From Lethocerus indicus (Eukaryota > Arthropoda > Insecta > Hemiptera > Belostomatidae): a stretch of 64,000 nt of DNA. Positions 12,151-25,020 of this stretch are shown in pieces. The notes beneath the pieces are model-generated. The model did not search any database, had not been told where the DNA came from, and worked only from the letters and a program-made list of their open reading frames with translations. The DNA lies in NCBI GenBank assembly GCA_019843655.1, contig JACDQD010000003.1, positions 26,152,224-26,216,223 of the forward strand. The letters run 5' to 3'. Every line of letters begins with the position of its first letter. Within the stretch, counting starts at the first letter, position 1. Both the position numbers and the translations under genes were made by a program.

Positions 12151-14973
12151 CTACAGATGAGATAAAGCGTGCACAGGACACTGGATTAACTTTACGGTCG
12201 ATTCATATGGGAAAGGAGTGCGAGATTGTATATTACGTCAATTAAAACTAACAATGCCAAACTATACAATTTAATAAAAGTGAAGAAATGAATTTTTTGT
12301 CCTACAAATTAAATGGGCCTCTGAACCGTCTTCTGTACAACGAATAGATCTGATATTCCTATATAGACTTTTGGGAGTGACTTCGATCACTGCTTTTTGG
12401 CGTAGATAAAATTTTGGAAGTGTAACATACGATTTGATATCACTGTATCTTTGTACACTAATTAGAAAACATTATTTTGTTCACCGTTCACTTTTTTTTT
12501 ACTGAAATCCAATTTTTCATGAAATTTCATCACCTGTATCTTGACATATGTTACACGATAAGGTCAAATAATATGTGTAATTTATTGTATACACCGAATT
12601 CAACGCGATGAATGCGACGTGTCTGTTATTGAGTTTCTATTTTACATTTAATTTTCTAATCGAATAATGAAACTGCGTTAAAGAATGGGGAATGTTTCAA
12701 GTCCAATGCTATCAGGAGGCACGATTACGAGCACCGCTAAGGTGGTTCAAGAACTGATGCTCTTCTCCCTTTCGGAGCTTTGTAAGCTCGAACTCCGCCA
12801 AATTATACCCACCCGTCAATAATAAAGTGAAAGCATTAACTGAGACTTTGTTAATCTTTTAACTCATTCGGTGAGGAGACACAAGCCACTCCTTTATTTG
12901 AGTTTTCCCGTGATTTCCAGGAACAATGAACGCATTATTTGCTTTTGTTCGTTTGTTATATCTCTCTCACTCTCTCGCTCTCTTTCTCTCTCTTCCTTCC
13001 TTCCAAACCTAAGTTGACAATGCTATTCGGACTGATAGTCCTCCCCTTGTCCCGTCCAATTCCCAGCCCGCAGACATTTCGGAAACTCATGCCAAAGGAG
13101 GCTTTCACCGAGTTCAAATTGGGAAAATTCTGATGGGCGTCTCACCTCATTCAGTCAGTTATCTCGAACAAGGTGTCAACTATAGTATGGTTGTATTGAA
13201 CTGATTGACGCGTTGACTATGAATGGAGAAACCAATAAAGAATATGTACATTTTCTCAATGTATTCTATATTGGGCTATCTTCAATCTATTTGGCGGTAT
13301 GTCAAATTCAATTTGTATATATATCATCCTATAAAACAGCTTTAATATATTTACGGTATTCAATTTCTGGCTTGTGAGCAATGTACAGTTTATTTGTTAA
13401 TTTCTTATATGATTTTTATGATGATGATGTCATCATAGAGGGTTTTCTAATATATTTTATATTGCAATCGGATTCTGTTTTCAACCGGATTCTATTTTCT
13501 ATTTTTTGTTTTTCCCTGCTATCGGTTCGAATTTTAGTCGAGCTTGAATTTGAACTAGTAACTAATAACTGTTGAAACATACCCTGGGGGGATATGGGAG
13601 GGAGTTTTAATTAAATAGTTCCCACTCTACATATTGTTTCAGCTTTCTTGCGCTAAATAATGACGCGCCCTTACATGAAACACCTTCGTGAATACGCAAA
13701 TAGGATAAAATCTCGAAACCTCCGCGGGAGGGAGGGAGGGCTTAATTGGTTTTAAGGGACGCCTACTTTGTAATGAGACACACTCCCATATTGCCGTCCA
13801 CTCTACTTCCCCTGTTGTAATAAAATGAGAGCGTGCAATTAAAATTAGGACGAGAGGAAAATCACGTTTATTTTGTCCGGGTTAATATTTGAATGTGTAC
13901 AGGCGCGAACAAGCGGACGTAATTAAGCTTGATTTAGAAAACTTTGTCACAGAAAGATGAAATGCATATTTAAATGAAACTAGTTTTAATTAGGTTAAAA
14001 TTGTTTAATAGAAGGTGGCTTGAAAGATATAACAACATTCTCGTGCATAACTCAATTCGACAGCTGAATCGTAAATTCATTTAATATTCACGTTATTTAA
14101 TGAACAGAATGGAACAACCCATTAACGAGTACGTTATATCGATAAAATATACCGAACTGTTAAATACAATTTCTTACCCGTGGCCCGCTCACTATTTACT
14201 ATTTACTGATTTATTGTTATAGAATTGTTTCTCACGCGAAGTTCGTACTTAAATTCTTGCATAAATCATTATACCCATTTTGCGCTGAATAGGCAAACCG
14301 GGAATGCAATTAGCGCCTTTGCAGTGCAAGATAGGCTAAGCCGTCCTCCCTAACCGTCATTTATCGTTTTAAGGTTTCGCGGTACCGCAGTGGTTTGATA
14401 GAGTGCGTAAAGTACGTTATGATAATTCAGCATAGACGTCGGTCAAAAAGCGCGTAATCGTGATAATTAGAGGAGTTGCGGGTGTCCAGACCGCACTAAT
14501 TTTCTCGTTTTAGAATAAATTGGTTTCCGCCCTCGGCGAACGTCAAACGGGACGACTGTTACGTCGGGCATTAATTAATAGGAGCATCCCGACTGTTCGT
14601 TTCTAGGTTGGCATTTTCTTTCGGTGGGCCTTTAATTTCCCCGCCGCCGCCCAACCCCCTCAATCCTATATTAATGTAAAATCCCGAGCCGCCCTCGAGT
14701 GTAAAACGGAAGGGAGGCGGGCGGTTTAAGCTTGGCGCCAAAAAGCACCGCCTTAAAGACTGTAAACAAGATAAGTCTCTTTCAGCGGGAGCCGGGTCAC
14801 ACTTGAACCCCCCCCCCACCCATTCACTCCTTTACTTCTTTTCCCGTTCCTTTTCCTAGGCGGAAGGCGTCCGGGAAAACTGCTGCCCTCCTAAATACTG
14901 CCGGCAGCCTTAAGCCCCTCCTTTAGACCGCACGGCTCACGGCTCCAGCTGACTGAGCCTTATTTTTTTGCAG
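12151..14973. other. Non-coding stretch with CT microsatellite and a GC-rich island at its right end
   Basis: AT-rich up to about 14.5 kb, with a CT-rich microsatellite listed separately and a GATGATGATGTCATCAT palindromic run near 13417. From 14560 to 14960 the sequence is GC- and CpG-rich, with a 10-C homopolymer at 14808-14817. No ATG-started frame of note lies here. The end supplies the branch-like CTGAC and the poly-T/CAG acceptor of the next candidate exon. Confidence 0.55.
12961..13004. repeat. (TC)n / (TTCC)n pyrimidine microsatellite
   Basis: An imperfect TC repeat grades into TTCC units. On the opposite strand it reads as GA repeats, the binding context of GAGA-type factors, but no core promoter is obvious beside it. 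Confidence 0.9.
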
Positions 14974-15090
14974 AGTTTTAAATCGTCACCCACTCGGAAT
15001 ATCGTTACGTTGACTGCAATATTAATAATTCTACAGGACAATCATTTTCTGGAATTCAAATCTGCCGTGATTAATAAATTAATCAATCCT
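14974..15090 (+). other. Candidate coding exon (39 codons) before a possible 52-nt intron
   Basis: A CTGAC branch-like motif about 20 nt upstream and a TTTTTTTGCAG acceptor precede 117 nt that are open in phase 0 and end CCT followed by GTAAGG. The peptide starts SFKSSPTRNIVTLTA and has a hydrophobic stretch (TLTAILIIL) in its middle. A second strong acceptor lies 52 nt downstream, giving a minimal-size intron as found in many insects. The peptide is not recognised and the donor's exonic bases (CCT) are poor. Confidence 0.25.
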
Positions 15091-15142
15091 GTAAGGAGTG
15101 TTATATTATGTGTTAGATTTATTCTCTTCGTTTCTATTTCAG

Positions 15143-15190
15143 AAAAACCGAAATCATAATTTGGATATTAACATTGTTGTACGGATATAA
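15143..15190 (+). other. Candidate terminal coding exon following the 52-nt intron
   Basis: It follows an excellent acceptor (CTCTTCGTTTCTATTTCAG). In the frame continued from the upstream candidate exon it adds KNRNHNLDINIVVRI and then stops at TAA. Joined to the upstream exon this would be the carboxyl end of an unrecognised protein. The pairing of acceptor, short intron and continued frame is the evidence; chance cannot be excluded. Confidence 0.2.
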
Positions 15191-15518
15191 ATATTCTCAA
15201 ATCGTTTTCAGTTAATTCTGAATAGTGGACCACCTTGTTGGGGTGGTACGGGGTGAAAGTGGAAATCGCGGTGGTCACCGCACTTGTTTGTGGGAGCACT
15301 CGTAAAAAAAAACCCGCGGAGTAATCGGATGAGAGCTCAATTTTTGGCACTGTTATTTGGGGGTCTCGAGTCTTGCGTCACGCTCCGATTGGATTCCATT
15401 TGAGTTCGCTCGACCGTAAGTTCGGGGATTCAGTTTATTCGGCACTTTGTTACCCATCTCTGTATCGAGCAAAAATCAACTGGTTTTTTTGTGCATCGTT
15501 GAAACAAGTGTAAAGTGA

Positions 15519-15653
15519 ATGGCGTCCGCGATCCCACTATGCAGTGCGCTCATCAGGCCTTTCAATCTTCGGTTGGGTTCATATGTAACCTCCCCGTGCC
15601 AAGGATATCTAATTCATTTAATATATTTACTATTTTATTTAATATATTTATAG
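15519..15653 (+). other. Small ATG frame with leader-like upstream sequence (44 codons)
   Basis: ATTCAGTTT at 15428-15436 resembles an arthropod initiator. A leader of about 85 nt ends in AAGTGTAAAGTGA and then ATGG, a favourable start context. The frame begins MASAIPLCSALIRPFNLRLG, resembling a mitochondrial presequence, and ends in a hydrophobic tail encoded by a 21-bp-period tandem repeat (15616-15650). It may be a small peptide, the first exon of a longer gene, or chance. Confidence 0.15.
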
Positions 15654-17025
15654 AATCACTACGTGTTTTATACCTGAACTAATCCTTTATCTATTCCCAA
15701 CTTTAGATCGATTATTGCATTACATTGTATACCATTAATATTCCAGTGCATACATGCACATATACAGAATCGTGTGGTTACGCATTTTCGTGTTTTTTCG
15801 CGATGTATATATGTCTCGGTGTATTGATATTAGCTGTAGATAAATGTTGAAAGCGTGTAAAGTCAACAGATATTAATGAAAACGTGTTTGCTTACGTGAT
15901 TCACCAATACCGAGTTATTTTGATGTATCTTTGTCAAGGCAGCCGGGCGGTTTTAATTTGAGTAATTCAGACATAGAAATTACTGTAATTGAACCCGAGA
16001 ATATCTATTTGGCTACGGCCAATTCTATGAATCTATCGTTCAAACAGACTGGAATCAGTTCGGTTGAGCTAGGACAGCTTTGGACGGTGGAAAATCAACG
16101 AACGAAGGGAACTGCTGATTAGGAAGGACTATTAGGGTTGAGTTGTTATCGCAGATTGGGCCCTCAGTTGTCAGTCAGTGTCACTGGGTGGGCAACCCAC
16201 AACAGCCCCGATGAAACAAACACGAGTACAATTAGCCTCTCCCGGAGAAGCAAATCCTAGGTCGGATCCCAATCACTATCAATCACCACAGGCATCTCGT
16301 TCGATATTAAGCGATATGAAATATCTCCTAATTAAAATTCACTGGCAAAATAGAGACAGTGAAATAGACAAACCCAGAAGAGTCACACATTATTCTTAAA
16401 TATTAAATAATCCACGAAAGTAAAACTTTGAAGTACATGGAAGTATTGATACATCCTCTACTCCGAACAACACATTACCTTCAGCTGTCTTATTTAGTGC
16501 CGAAGAACTGAAGACATATTTTTTCCTGTAGATGTCAACGGGTCAATTGTGTTGCGGGCGTGGGCGTAAAGGAATTAACGGGTTTTTAATACAATGTTAA
16601 TGAAATAGTGAAGACAATATGAGTGGGGCGCATTCACCCCGGCCGAAGCAATCACGCTGTGCCCACGCCTAATAACTGTTATCGGCCACCTACGCTTGAT
16701 TCAATACAAACTTTAAATTCATACATAATAGGCATTGCTTAAAACTGTAAAATTACATCGGGATATTGTCTAATTTTTAACTTAATGTTACTCTGCCTTA
16801 AAATAGTTAATTTGTTGAATGGGGAAGACATTTGAAATCAACATCCTAATTATGTAAAATTGCGTTTCGCACTGAAATACAACGGGAAGCTAAAATAATA
16901 CACTAATAGGTTTATTATTAATTTGCGCTATTCCTCCTTCTATTTATGCCCTCAGTGCGAGAACAAGACTTCTGTCTGATTGGCATAATCGGTGGTTGCC
17001 ATCTCTTTCCATTTCCACTTTTCAG

Positions 17026-17118
17026 TTTCGACTTGATGTATTCCGAGACGGGAGCGGGCATGTGCCCACTAAGGTGGACTCTAGCGTGATTTATCGCATG
17101 CGCGATGAATTTAGATGA
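17026..17118 (+). other. Candidate terminal coding exon (30 codons)
   Basis: A long pyrimidine tract (CTTTCCATTTCCACTTTTCAG) ends at 17025. It is followed by an open frame beginning FRLDVFRDGSGHVPT and ending at TGA (17116-17118), with even, coding-like codon use. A second good acceptor at about 16953 (TTATGCCCTCAG) also opens into the same frame, so the exon may start there. No protein is recognised, and the opposite strand is also open for 70 codons here. Confidence 0.22.
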
Positions 17119-17401
17119 ACAAGTTGGCATTGGATTTGCTTTTCTTTTCGGTTCCAGGCACTCCCCCCCCGCCCGCCCACCAACTCATGGCCCCACCATT
17201 AAACACTCACACATCTCCTCACGCTGTAAGCAACAGACATCAAGCAGAAAATTTCCTTCTCCACTATAAACGAGTTGAATTGATTTTAAAACTTTGTCAA
17301 AAATTTAACTATATTACAGCATTTCCTAAAATTCATATTGACAGATAAATAATAATACCTTTTGAGTTCTGAAGTGTTCAGAAAACATCAATGAAGAGAA
17401 T

Positions 17402-17441
17402 GATTATTACTACTACTACTATTACTACTGATTATTACTAC
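17402..17441. repeat. Trinucleotide (TAC/TTA) microsatellite
   Basis: Imperfect alternation of TAC and TTA triplets over about 40 bp; ordinary simple-sequence DNA. Confidence 0.85.
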
Positions 17442-20400
17442 CTTCCTTATTTCAGGTATTGTAAATTGACTTATTAATTACCTCAATGGTAGGGATTCAT
17501 AATGGAAAGTATAAATGTTTCAACATGTTTCCTCTTTATTTTAGCACCTACTAACCTGGTGAAAACCCGCAGTTAGGTTTTCCCAACGCGGTTATATGGT
17601 AATTCTCTTTCACAAACTTTTAGCGTAAAATTTGAAAACGACTTTGGCGTCGAGTCTCGAATTTGTTATGCAGATAAGCGAATGCCCGGCGGAGAGTTCA
17701 AGCCCGATTTCCAAGAATACCAAGCGAGATTTTTAATCTTCCGATTCTCAAAATGTGAGTTCCACCACCTGATTCGAACTGAAGAGCCACCTTTAAGTAA
17801 CCAAATTCAAACAATTTTTATTATGAAAAATCCGAGCACTGGCGGTTTGATTGTCTAAGTCTTTGGTCAATTTTTAATTAATTAAATTTTAAGCCAACAT
17901 TACTTTTATGTGTCATACTCCCGTAATTATTTGAAGAATAATTCAATAAGGCATCATTTAAGTAGGACATTTATCAATATTTTTAATATCGGGACACGGA
18001 AGGATATTCACGGCAATCTCATTCAATTTTTTTCTTGAAATTGATCCCTCACAGGAAAAGTTAGTTACTTTAGCAATTTAATCCAAAATGAAGAAAACTG
18101 TAAGTTCTAAACTTAGGCTTTTCGCTTGGTTGGTAGAAGAGGGGGTGCAACCTACAATTTGAATTCAACTTGATGAAATTGAACTTCTCAGGCTTAAACT
18201 TGATTTGGCTTATTCCCCGTCCTCCCTTCTTGGGCTGCTTCACTCGAATCGGTTTTCTTCCGGTTCCTCTTCGAGCTCTAAGGAATTTTGTTCATTATTG
18301 GCCTCGAAGGAAAGTGTGTTCCGCCAACCGAATGTGTTGCAGATCGGGCCAGCAAACAGGACAAGTAAACTTAAATTTCATTATTACCTGTCAGGAGACT
18401 CCTTAGGGTGAAACATTTTTAACTTATCACAAACTGCTGAAGTAAACATCGATTATCAAACAAAAAAAGAATATTAAGCTAATTTATACAAAAAAACTTT
18501 GCTCTACTAAATAATTTAGTTACATAAGTTTTCGTATTAATTTAAGGTTAATACTGATACATGGTTATCGAAATCTGACTCTATTTTATAAAAACTGTTA
18601 CAACCGTTTGTTAGGACGAGTATAATTTTATTATGTAATTCTAAAAATATAAATCGGGCGCCGGTATCTAGAATATAATTAGGGCCGACTGTCTAAGACT
18701 TCGTCCCAATTTTAAATTGGCCGGCTTTGCCGCATCCTTTTTACGAGATCACTTTTCTTTTTTTTCTTCCCAAGCGCACTATAAGTACAAATCCTATTAA
18801 GTTGAACTTTGTGCAGTAGAAATTGACTTTGTTCCTGTCTCATTAATTCCGAACTTCCATTAACTCCTATCTTACCTCACTTATAGTACTTTCAAGAATA
18901 GTTTCCACTCTTTTAAAAGCCTTCATTCATTTTTTAATTATATATTTCCTTTTAATCTAAGCCGGAAAATTGACTGTTTTCAGAAAACATTTGTAGTTAA
19001 TTCAACAGACTGCGTGTAATTAAAATTCAACTGACAAAAACCGAACTGAGTGTTTCTAGTTCGTAATATAAAGCTTCCGTTCCATTTATACCGACTCAAT
19101 ATTATAGAAATACATTTTACATTTGGCGGTTCCTAAATTAATATTGGAGTCTTCAGAAATCCCAGTAATATTATCGCTCCCACCCATTTATAACCCACGC
19201 ACTGTAGGTCACTATGTCGATACCGGCAACAACTCTGTTACCTAGGTTGTTTAAAAGCCATTGTTAACGATAATTAATTTTTATTTCCTACGTTGACCGG
19301 TGATTCCTAAAGACCGACAGTGTATGATAGTGTATAATGTAGAGTCTTGTTGAGTTCATGTTAGTTTGTGGGATGGAATATACATTTCTGGAAACAAAAA
19401 CCTGAAAGGATTAATTGCGGTTTTCATTTAATACCAAAAAAAAATTCTTTTCTGAATACTGTTTTTGAATCACTGTTAGGTAATTCAGTAGTACTAGTTG
19501 GTGTAGGACCGATTTTCCAAGGTTATCCATTGAATTAATTATGTCAAAATGCCAGACGTCTAATTGGATTCGGTTCAAGTGGTATAAATGACGGTGCCAC
19601 TTGTAATGGATGTCTCGTGTCTAGGAGGGAGTACCTCCCGACCGCCTAATAGAACTAGCATTGAACTAGGATCTGAGCGGCTGACCGAAGTTAACTGTGC
19701 CCCACAGTTGGTGTCTCAACTCCCAACTTAGCCCCAATTCTACGGGACTTAGAGACCCCAATCACGATCCCACTCTGCCTCCGAAATCTTTGACAACAAG
19801 TTTACATTGTTAAACGTCCCGCCCAGAATCGGTTTAAATCTTGAGATTGAAAACACGGCCAGAGCAATCGACGGAAAACGATGGGGGTTGTGCGACTTTC
19901 TTAAGATTTATCTGTTCAAATATGAGAAAGGAATTAAACTTTAATCAGTTATCGGATCATAATATAAATCGCAATATATTGAACAATCTCCAAATTTCCA
20001 TCCTTATTTTAGAAGTGTAGAGAAATGAACCCAAGGCCCTTTAAGCCCCAATTTTACAATTAATATTCTTCATTTCTTCAAATGCGTACAGTATTTTTAC
20101 ATCATCCATCATAATATATTACAAGTGGATTTAATCTTGATTACGAGTTCCACTCTTGAGTAAATTTCACCACCAAGCATTTAACGTACAGGCATGCTCG
20201 TATATTTCAACTGTCTATAAAGGTATATAGCGCATGGTTGATGGTGTTTTTATTGCAACTTAATCGCTGGCATCGCGTGACGAGAGGTTGTCGTTGAGTA
20301 GCAACTTGCTGACAAATTAGGTGAATTTCCTTAACTTGTCATGCAACATTGACGCTTGATTTTCATGGAGGCGATTCTCCCGAAACTTCTCTGCAACAGA

Positions 20401-20570
20401 TTTAAAGTGGATTTTAAGTGGATTTGTGATTGCATCTTTCTAAATGTTATCTCAGGTTGTAGTGTGAATTGTGGCATGAATTAAAGGATTATATTTTCTC
20501 CATTTATGAAAACGTCTCCTTTAGTTAATCAAATCTCCATTCCACTATCTTATTCCATGTCCCATACTTG

Positions 20571-20661
20571 GAAAAAGTAGAAATGAAAGAGGGGGGAAAT
20601 GGGGGAGATGAGAGATAAATCGAAGGGAAAGGGAAAATTGTAGTGGGGGGGAAGAGGTGGA
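20571..20661. repeat. Purine-only-like G/A tract
   Basis: About 90 bp of strongly purine-rich plus strand with several G runs (GGGGGG, GGGGG, GGG, GGG, GGGGGGG). Such asymmetric tracts can form triplex or quadruplex structures. No repeat unit is evident, which sets it apart from the microsatellites. Confidence 0.7.
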
Positions 20662-23600
20662 GTCGGGAAATCATGGGCGGTTGATGTTGAAGCGGTTTTC
20701 TCCCAAGAGATTACACAATACATATTTAATGAAGGCCCACGAGGGCTAAACGATTTTAAATTAACTTAAAGATAACATTTTTGGAGCCGGTATTTGTCTT
20801 CTGAAGAATATTTATAACAATGTCTTCCCCCAACCGCCGCTGGAGTTCAGCCAACCTTGAGCCAGATAATCTTAAGTATGACAAACAGGACAATCTAAGC
20901 GGCCTCTGAGCCCCTAAAGGTCGCCAATCTAGCAAATGAGATTTCTTTTTCAAAATGATTGAATTAACGAAAAATTAGTTTATTATAAAGTGTATCCCGA
21001 GTGCAATTTATCAAGGATTACCAATTTACCAACAATTGGGCATTCCACAATTTATAGTCAGTTCGTTAATTGGTTAGTTTCCGGTCATTGTTAAATGTAC
21101 CTGTTGCCCATCGTAATTTATGTGTTTTAAAATATTTTAGCCATTAAAGTAAATAACATCATATTGCAAAATAATTTTGTATGTTGCGTGATTGAATGTT
21201 GCAAAAGCTACGTAAATTCGTACGATATTCAACAAGATAGAGCCGGGCTTGGTTGAAGGCGGTGAAAATCTTCTTTTAAATTATTCATATCCCAAATGAA
21301 TACATTTATTACCAACGTTGGGTTTGTGCCCCGTGGCCGGAGTCTACAAAGACAGTGGATGCTTTATCTACCAGCCGGGTGATGGGCGATGAGAGATGGG
21401 TGACAGTTCTAGTTCTAAGAGCGGTTATTAAAGAGCGAGGTCAGCGCCTCTCGCTTCCTTACCAGTCTAAATAATAACTGGAACCTTCGGGCTAATCTTC
21501 AGCTGCATCAGCCCTCTAGCCCCCGCCACGGTCCATATTAATACTTCATGCGGCTCGTTTTTATGATTTCTCCTTTACACTCGAGCACGAAATTAGCTAA
21601 AAAATGAATGGAGGATGACAGTTGTTTCAAACATTTGCAAAAATAAGCTTAAAAATAGATCCTCTTAATACAATTGTATTATTTATCATATGAGTTGTTA
21701 CAGTGCTCAGATTCTGCATAATTGTAAACGTATAAACTAAGCTTTGTACTCTGAGAAATCATTGTGAGCGTCTCATTTTCGAAACGTAAATAAAGTTGGC
21801 TTAGCGAAAAATAATAATAACTTCTGTTAATATTAATGGTTCGTCGAAAAATAATAGCATTGTAACTGTCACGGCCCAAATATATTAAAAAGACCACCGA
21901 AAGTCCCCGTGGCCCGGATTCGCCACGTTTTTTCTCCCCGACTCATGGACGCCAATAAAAATTTATTTCGCCATTGAAATCATTTTGAAATATTATGTTT
22001 ACCCTCACGATCTCACAAATATTCTCATAGGATTTCATATATTCTGGCAATGACGTTGCTATTTATCACTCGTTTTACAAAATATTATTGTAACAAAAAT
22101 AATTTTGTCATACAATAAAAAACCTTATATAGATTATAAAATTAACGTATATCCGTTCATTCTAAATTTAGTATTAACAATAATTTAAAATCCACTTTTT
22201 TTTAATATTCCACTTAATCAATTGGGCATATTTCCCAACTTACTTTATCTTACATATGTTTTAACAAACATTATCGTCACACATTTAACTTTTTTAATGA
22301 AATGAGATGTGATATTTAACAAAACAGTTCAGACGGAAAATTTGGTAAGACATGTATAACTGTCACTGAACTATATGTCTATATGTGGGCCATTGCAGCG
22401 GTTACACTAAGCAATTACCTGCACATAAATACATATAGCTCTAGCACGTTGAACGGAATATTAAGCACTATTGATCCGTCCAATCGTATCCTTGGAAACT
22501 AATTGCGTTGTATTTGTATGCTTGAATTATAATCACGTATAAACACCTTATAATTTAACAATAGATTTATTATCTTCACCCAAAACGACTGTAAAAATAT
22601 AGGCTCTTCTTTTGTGTGTTGCTTTTACAGTTGTACTGTTACGAGTGATCTGCGTACACTTCCAAATGTAATAGGATAAGGGCGTGGTCAAAAATAGGAA
22701 AGAAAAACTTTCACGGATATTGAGGCTCTTTTTGTTTGCAGGGTCATAGCTTTGAACCACGTGGTCAATTACTATCTCACCGCATTCACTTATAATGTGT
22801 CTGACATAATGCTTTTTAATATCAGTTATTTAGCCCGGCACTTTAATGAAGTGCCTCTGTCTAAAATATCATTTGTCTTTTACTTACTGTTTCCAAATGG
22901 GTGAAACGTAAATCCATTTTACGTTACCATCAGTGACGAGTAATTCTTTAGTACTAAATTTTTTCTGAATTCCTGCGCAAATAATATCGCTGAAAATAAT
23001 ATAAACAATTAGCCTATATAGATATTTGTAAACGTTTGTTTGTATCGTTTTCCGCCGTATTATTCACGACCAGTTTTTCCTTGAGTGGAGTTCTCTCTCT
23101 CTTGTTGAATGCAGAACTTTGCCAGCTTCCTTCCTTTATAATTTGGCGACGAAATTAAAATAATGGAAACACAATTTTCTGTGAAGATTTATTTTCAAAT
23201 ATCTATTATTCGCATGTGCAAAACATTGCTCGCGATTGTTGAACCTGCCAACAATGTATTTTACTACTATAACGAATGTTCCCCTCTTTGTGGACACAGC
23301 TCACTGGCACGTGTACGTATAACAATGCAGTGAACTAGTAAACAATACTCGATTCTACCCAATAGCGGTTTGAGCACAAATATTTTACGGGTAAATATAC
23401 CTCAGATTGCAATATAAAATGGATTGGCCCAATGACCACTCATTTCCACATCGTTTGCTAGATGCCCTATATAATTATAATACTAATATTGATTAGCCGC
23501 ACATGTTTAAATCTACGAGAATTATTATGTTTGAGTAAAAACCACGACATCATGTATCACAATTTTAAGTACATTACATTATAATGAAGGGACTACAACA

Positions 23601-24212
23601 GTTTATAGTTGGTTCATAAAATGTTGAAGCAACATTTACCATTTACGGTTTGATACTGCATTTATTGGACAATAATGTATTCCATCCTAAAACACACTTC
23701 ATTATTGCCAATATAGAAAAATATGTTAATTCCTCAGTATTACTTACATTTATTACTTTAACACAGAATTGATTTTATCTTTGAGGGATGTATGATAACT
23801 TACAAATGCCCATAGACTTGCCCGAGAACAATGACCAATTTAGAACTTATGGATGGGGTCATATAGTTATTTGAACCGTGGGTGTGCCTGATGTTACTCA
23901 CAAATTCAGTGTAAGTGGCTGAAAGAAAGAAAAAAACGCTTTATTAAAGCTCACGTAGACATCGAAACTCGTATCTTAAAGCCGGATGTTTTACATAACA
24001 AAGTATACACTTAGAGAAGTTCATCCAAAGAATTGCTTCGGAAACCGAGCACAATTCTCTCTCTCTCCCTCTCTCTTAAAGACTCTAATGAAATTCCAGC
24101 GCGGAATACTTTTAATTGTGAAGGGGCCGCTAAAACTCAGATTCCAGTGCAATTTCCTTGTCCGGCTCCTGTCCTCTAATTAAAATAAGCGAAATTTCCC
24201 TCGGTTTTTCAG

Positions 24213-24287
24213 CTGTTCGGAATCAAAGGAGGCAGCGCGAATTTCCAAGCTGCGGGCATCATTCCAAATGACGATGTAGGCAATTAG
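24213..24287 (+). other. Candidate terminal coding exon (24 codons)
   Basis: A CTAAT branch-like motif about 35 nt upstream and the acceptor CCCTCGGTTTTTCAG lead into 24 codons starting LFGIKGGSANFQAAG, followed by TAG. Codon choice looks coding-like. A weak donor (GAT then GTAGGC) lies five codons before the stop, so it could also be internal. The minus strand carries an unrelated 62-codon frame. No homologue is recognised. Confidence 0.22.
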
Positions 24288-24743
24288 AGTTACAATTAAA
24301 CTGGCGATAATGCGGGATTCGTCAGGAGAATGTCCCTCTGGAAACAATCGCCGTATTAACATAAACAAGGTTGGTTACACAAGATCCGGGAATATCGGGG
24401 AGCAGAAATCGTATTATCGTAACTACAGAGTTACTATATTCACCGAGGTAGGATAAATCCTCGTATACATAAAGTCTTACTCTTTACTCTTCTAAAAGAG
24501 TAAAATTTTCTTTCCTAACATTTTATTCAATGTTCGAAAGTCTTATTTAAAACCTACTGGGTCGTACTGGGATGTCTGAGGCAGTTTATTTAATGGTCCC
24601 TGTCCGAATTTCTTAATTGGATACTGAGCCGAAAAAATATTCTATGTCGCTACTACCTCTCTCTGATGTCCTTTGCTGTTCCCAACGTAAAGATTTTAAT
24701 TTTGTTAATTTTCATTCTCACGTTTTTTCCTCACTCTTTTCAG

Positions 24744-24846
24744 AGTGCCGCAGAAATCAAATTATGCGAGTGGAGTTCAGTAGTTAATTTTTCATGGAAA
24801 TATAAGGGCTACATTAGCCAACCGTTAAAAAGAAGGAAATAAGAAG
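24744..24846 (+). other. Candidate exon with strong acceptor and donor (103 nt)
   Basis: An excellent acceptor (TTTTTTCCTCACTCTTTTCAG) and a consensus donor (AAG followed by GTAAGC) bound 103 nt. One frame is open for 32 codons (it begins SAAEIKLCEWSSVVNF) and stops at TAA four bases before the donor, so as an internal exon it would be the last coding exon with a spliced 3' UTR, or a non-coding RNA exon. This is one of the best splice-bounded segments in the window. The encoded peptide is unrecognised. Confidence 0.28.
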
Positions 24847-25020
24847 GTAAGCAGGTTCATTTAGGGAATGAAGATAAACCAAAGTTTTTTCTTTTAGGAG
24901 CGATTGAGTTACGCGTTTTTTTTCTTCGTATTTATAACGTATTGTACGTTGATTCTTCCTTGGGAGAAAATTGTTAAACATAATGTATAATATTTATTTA
25001 TGATTTTTTTCTGACAAATA

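Larger units (their letters stand above)
15654..24212. other. Long AT-rich non-coding stretch
   Basis: Apart from the items listed separately I see no gene. The content is AT-rich sequence with scattered TAATTA-type motifs, a hairpin (GGCACTT/AAGTGCC) at 22837-22855, and short GC-richer patches near 18.2, 19.6-19.9 and 21.3-21.5 kb. A 63-codon TTG-started frame at 15931 and a 78-codon ATG frame at 18170 match nothing known. Confidence 0.55.

Noticed and set aside
14380..14480. tRNA/SINE A-box-like GGTACCGCAGTGGTTTGATAG
   Set aside because: A single A-box-like match (slightly over 20 bp context) with no B box at proper distance and no second copy in the window.
17750..17810. tRNA T-loop-like TTCGAAT on the minus strand
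   Set aside because: The flanking bases do not form a T stem and no D arm or anticodon arm fits upstream.
21961..21985. Likeness to the bantam microRNA (ATCATTTTGAAA core)
   Set aside because: The seed position differs and no complementary arm makes a precursor hairpin.
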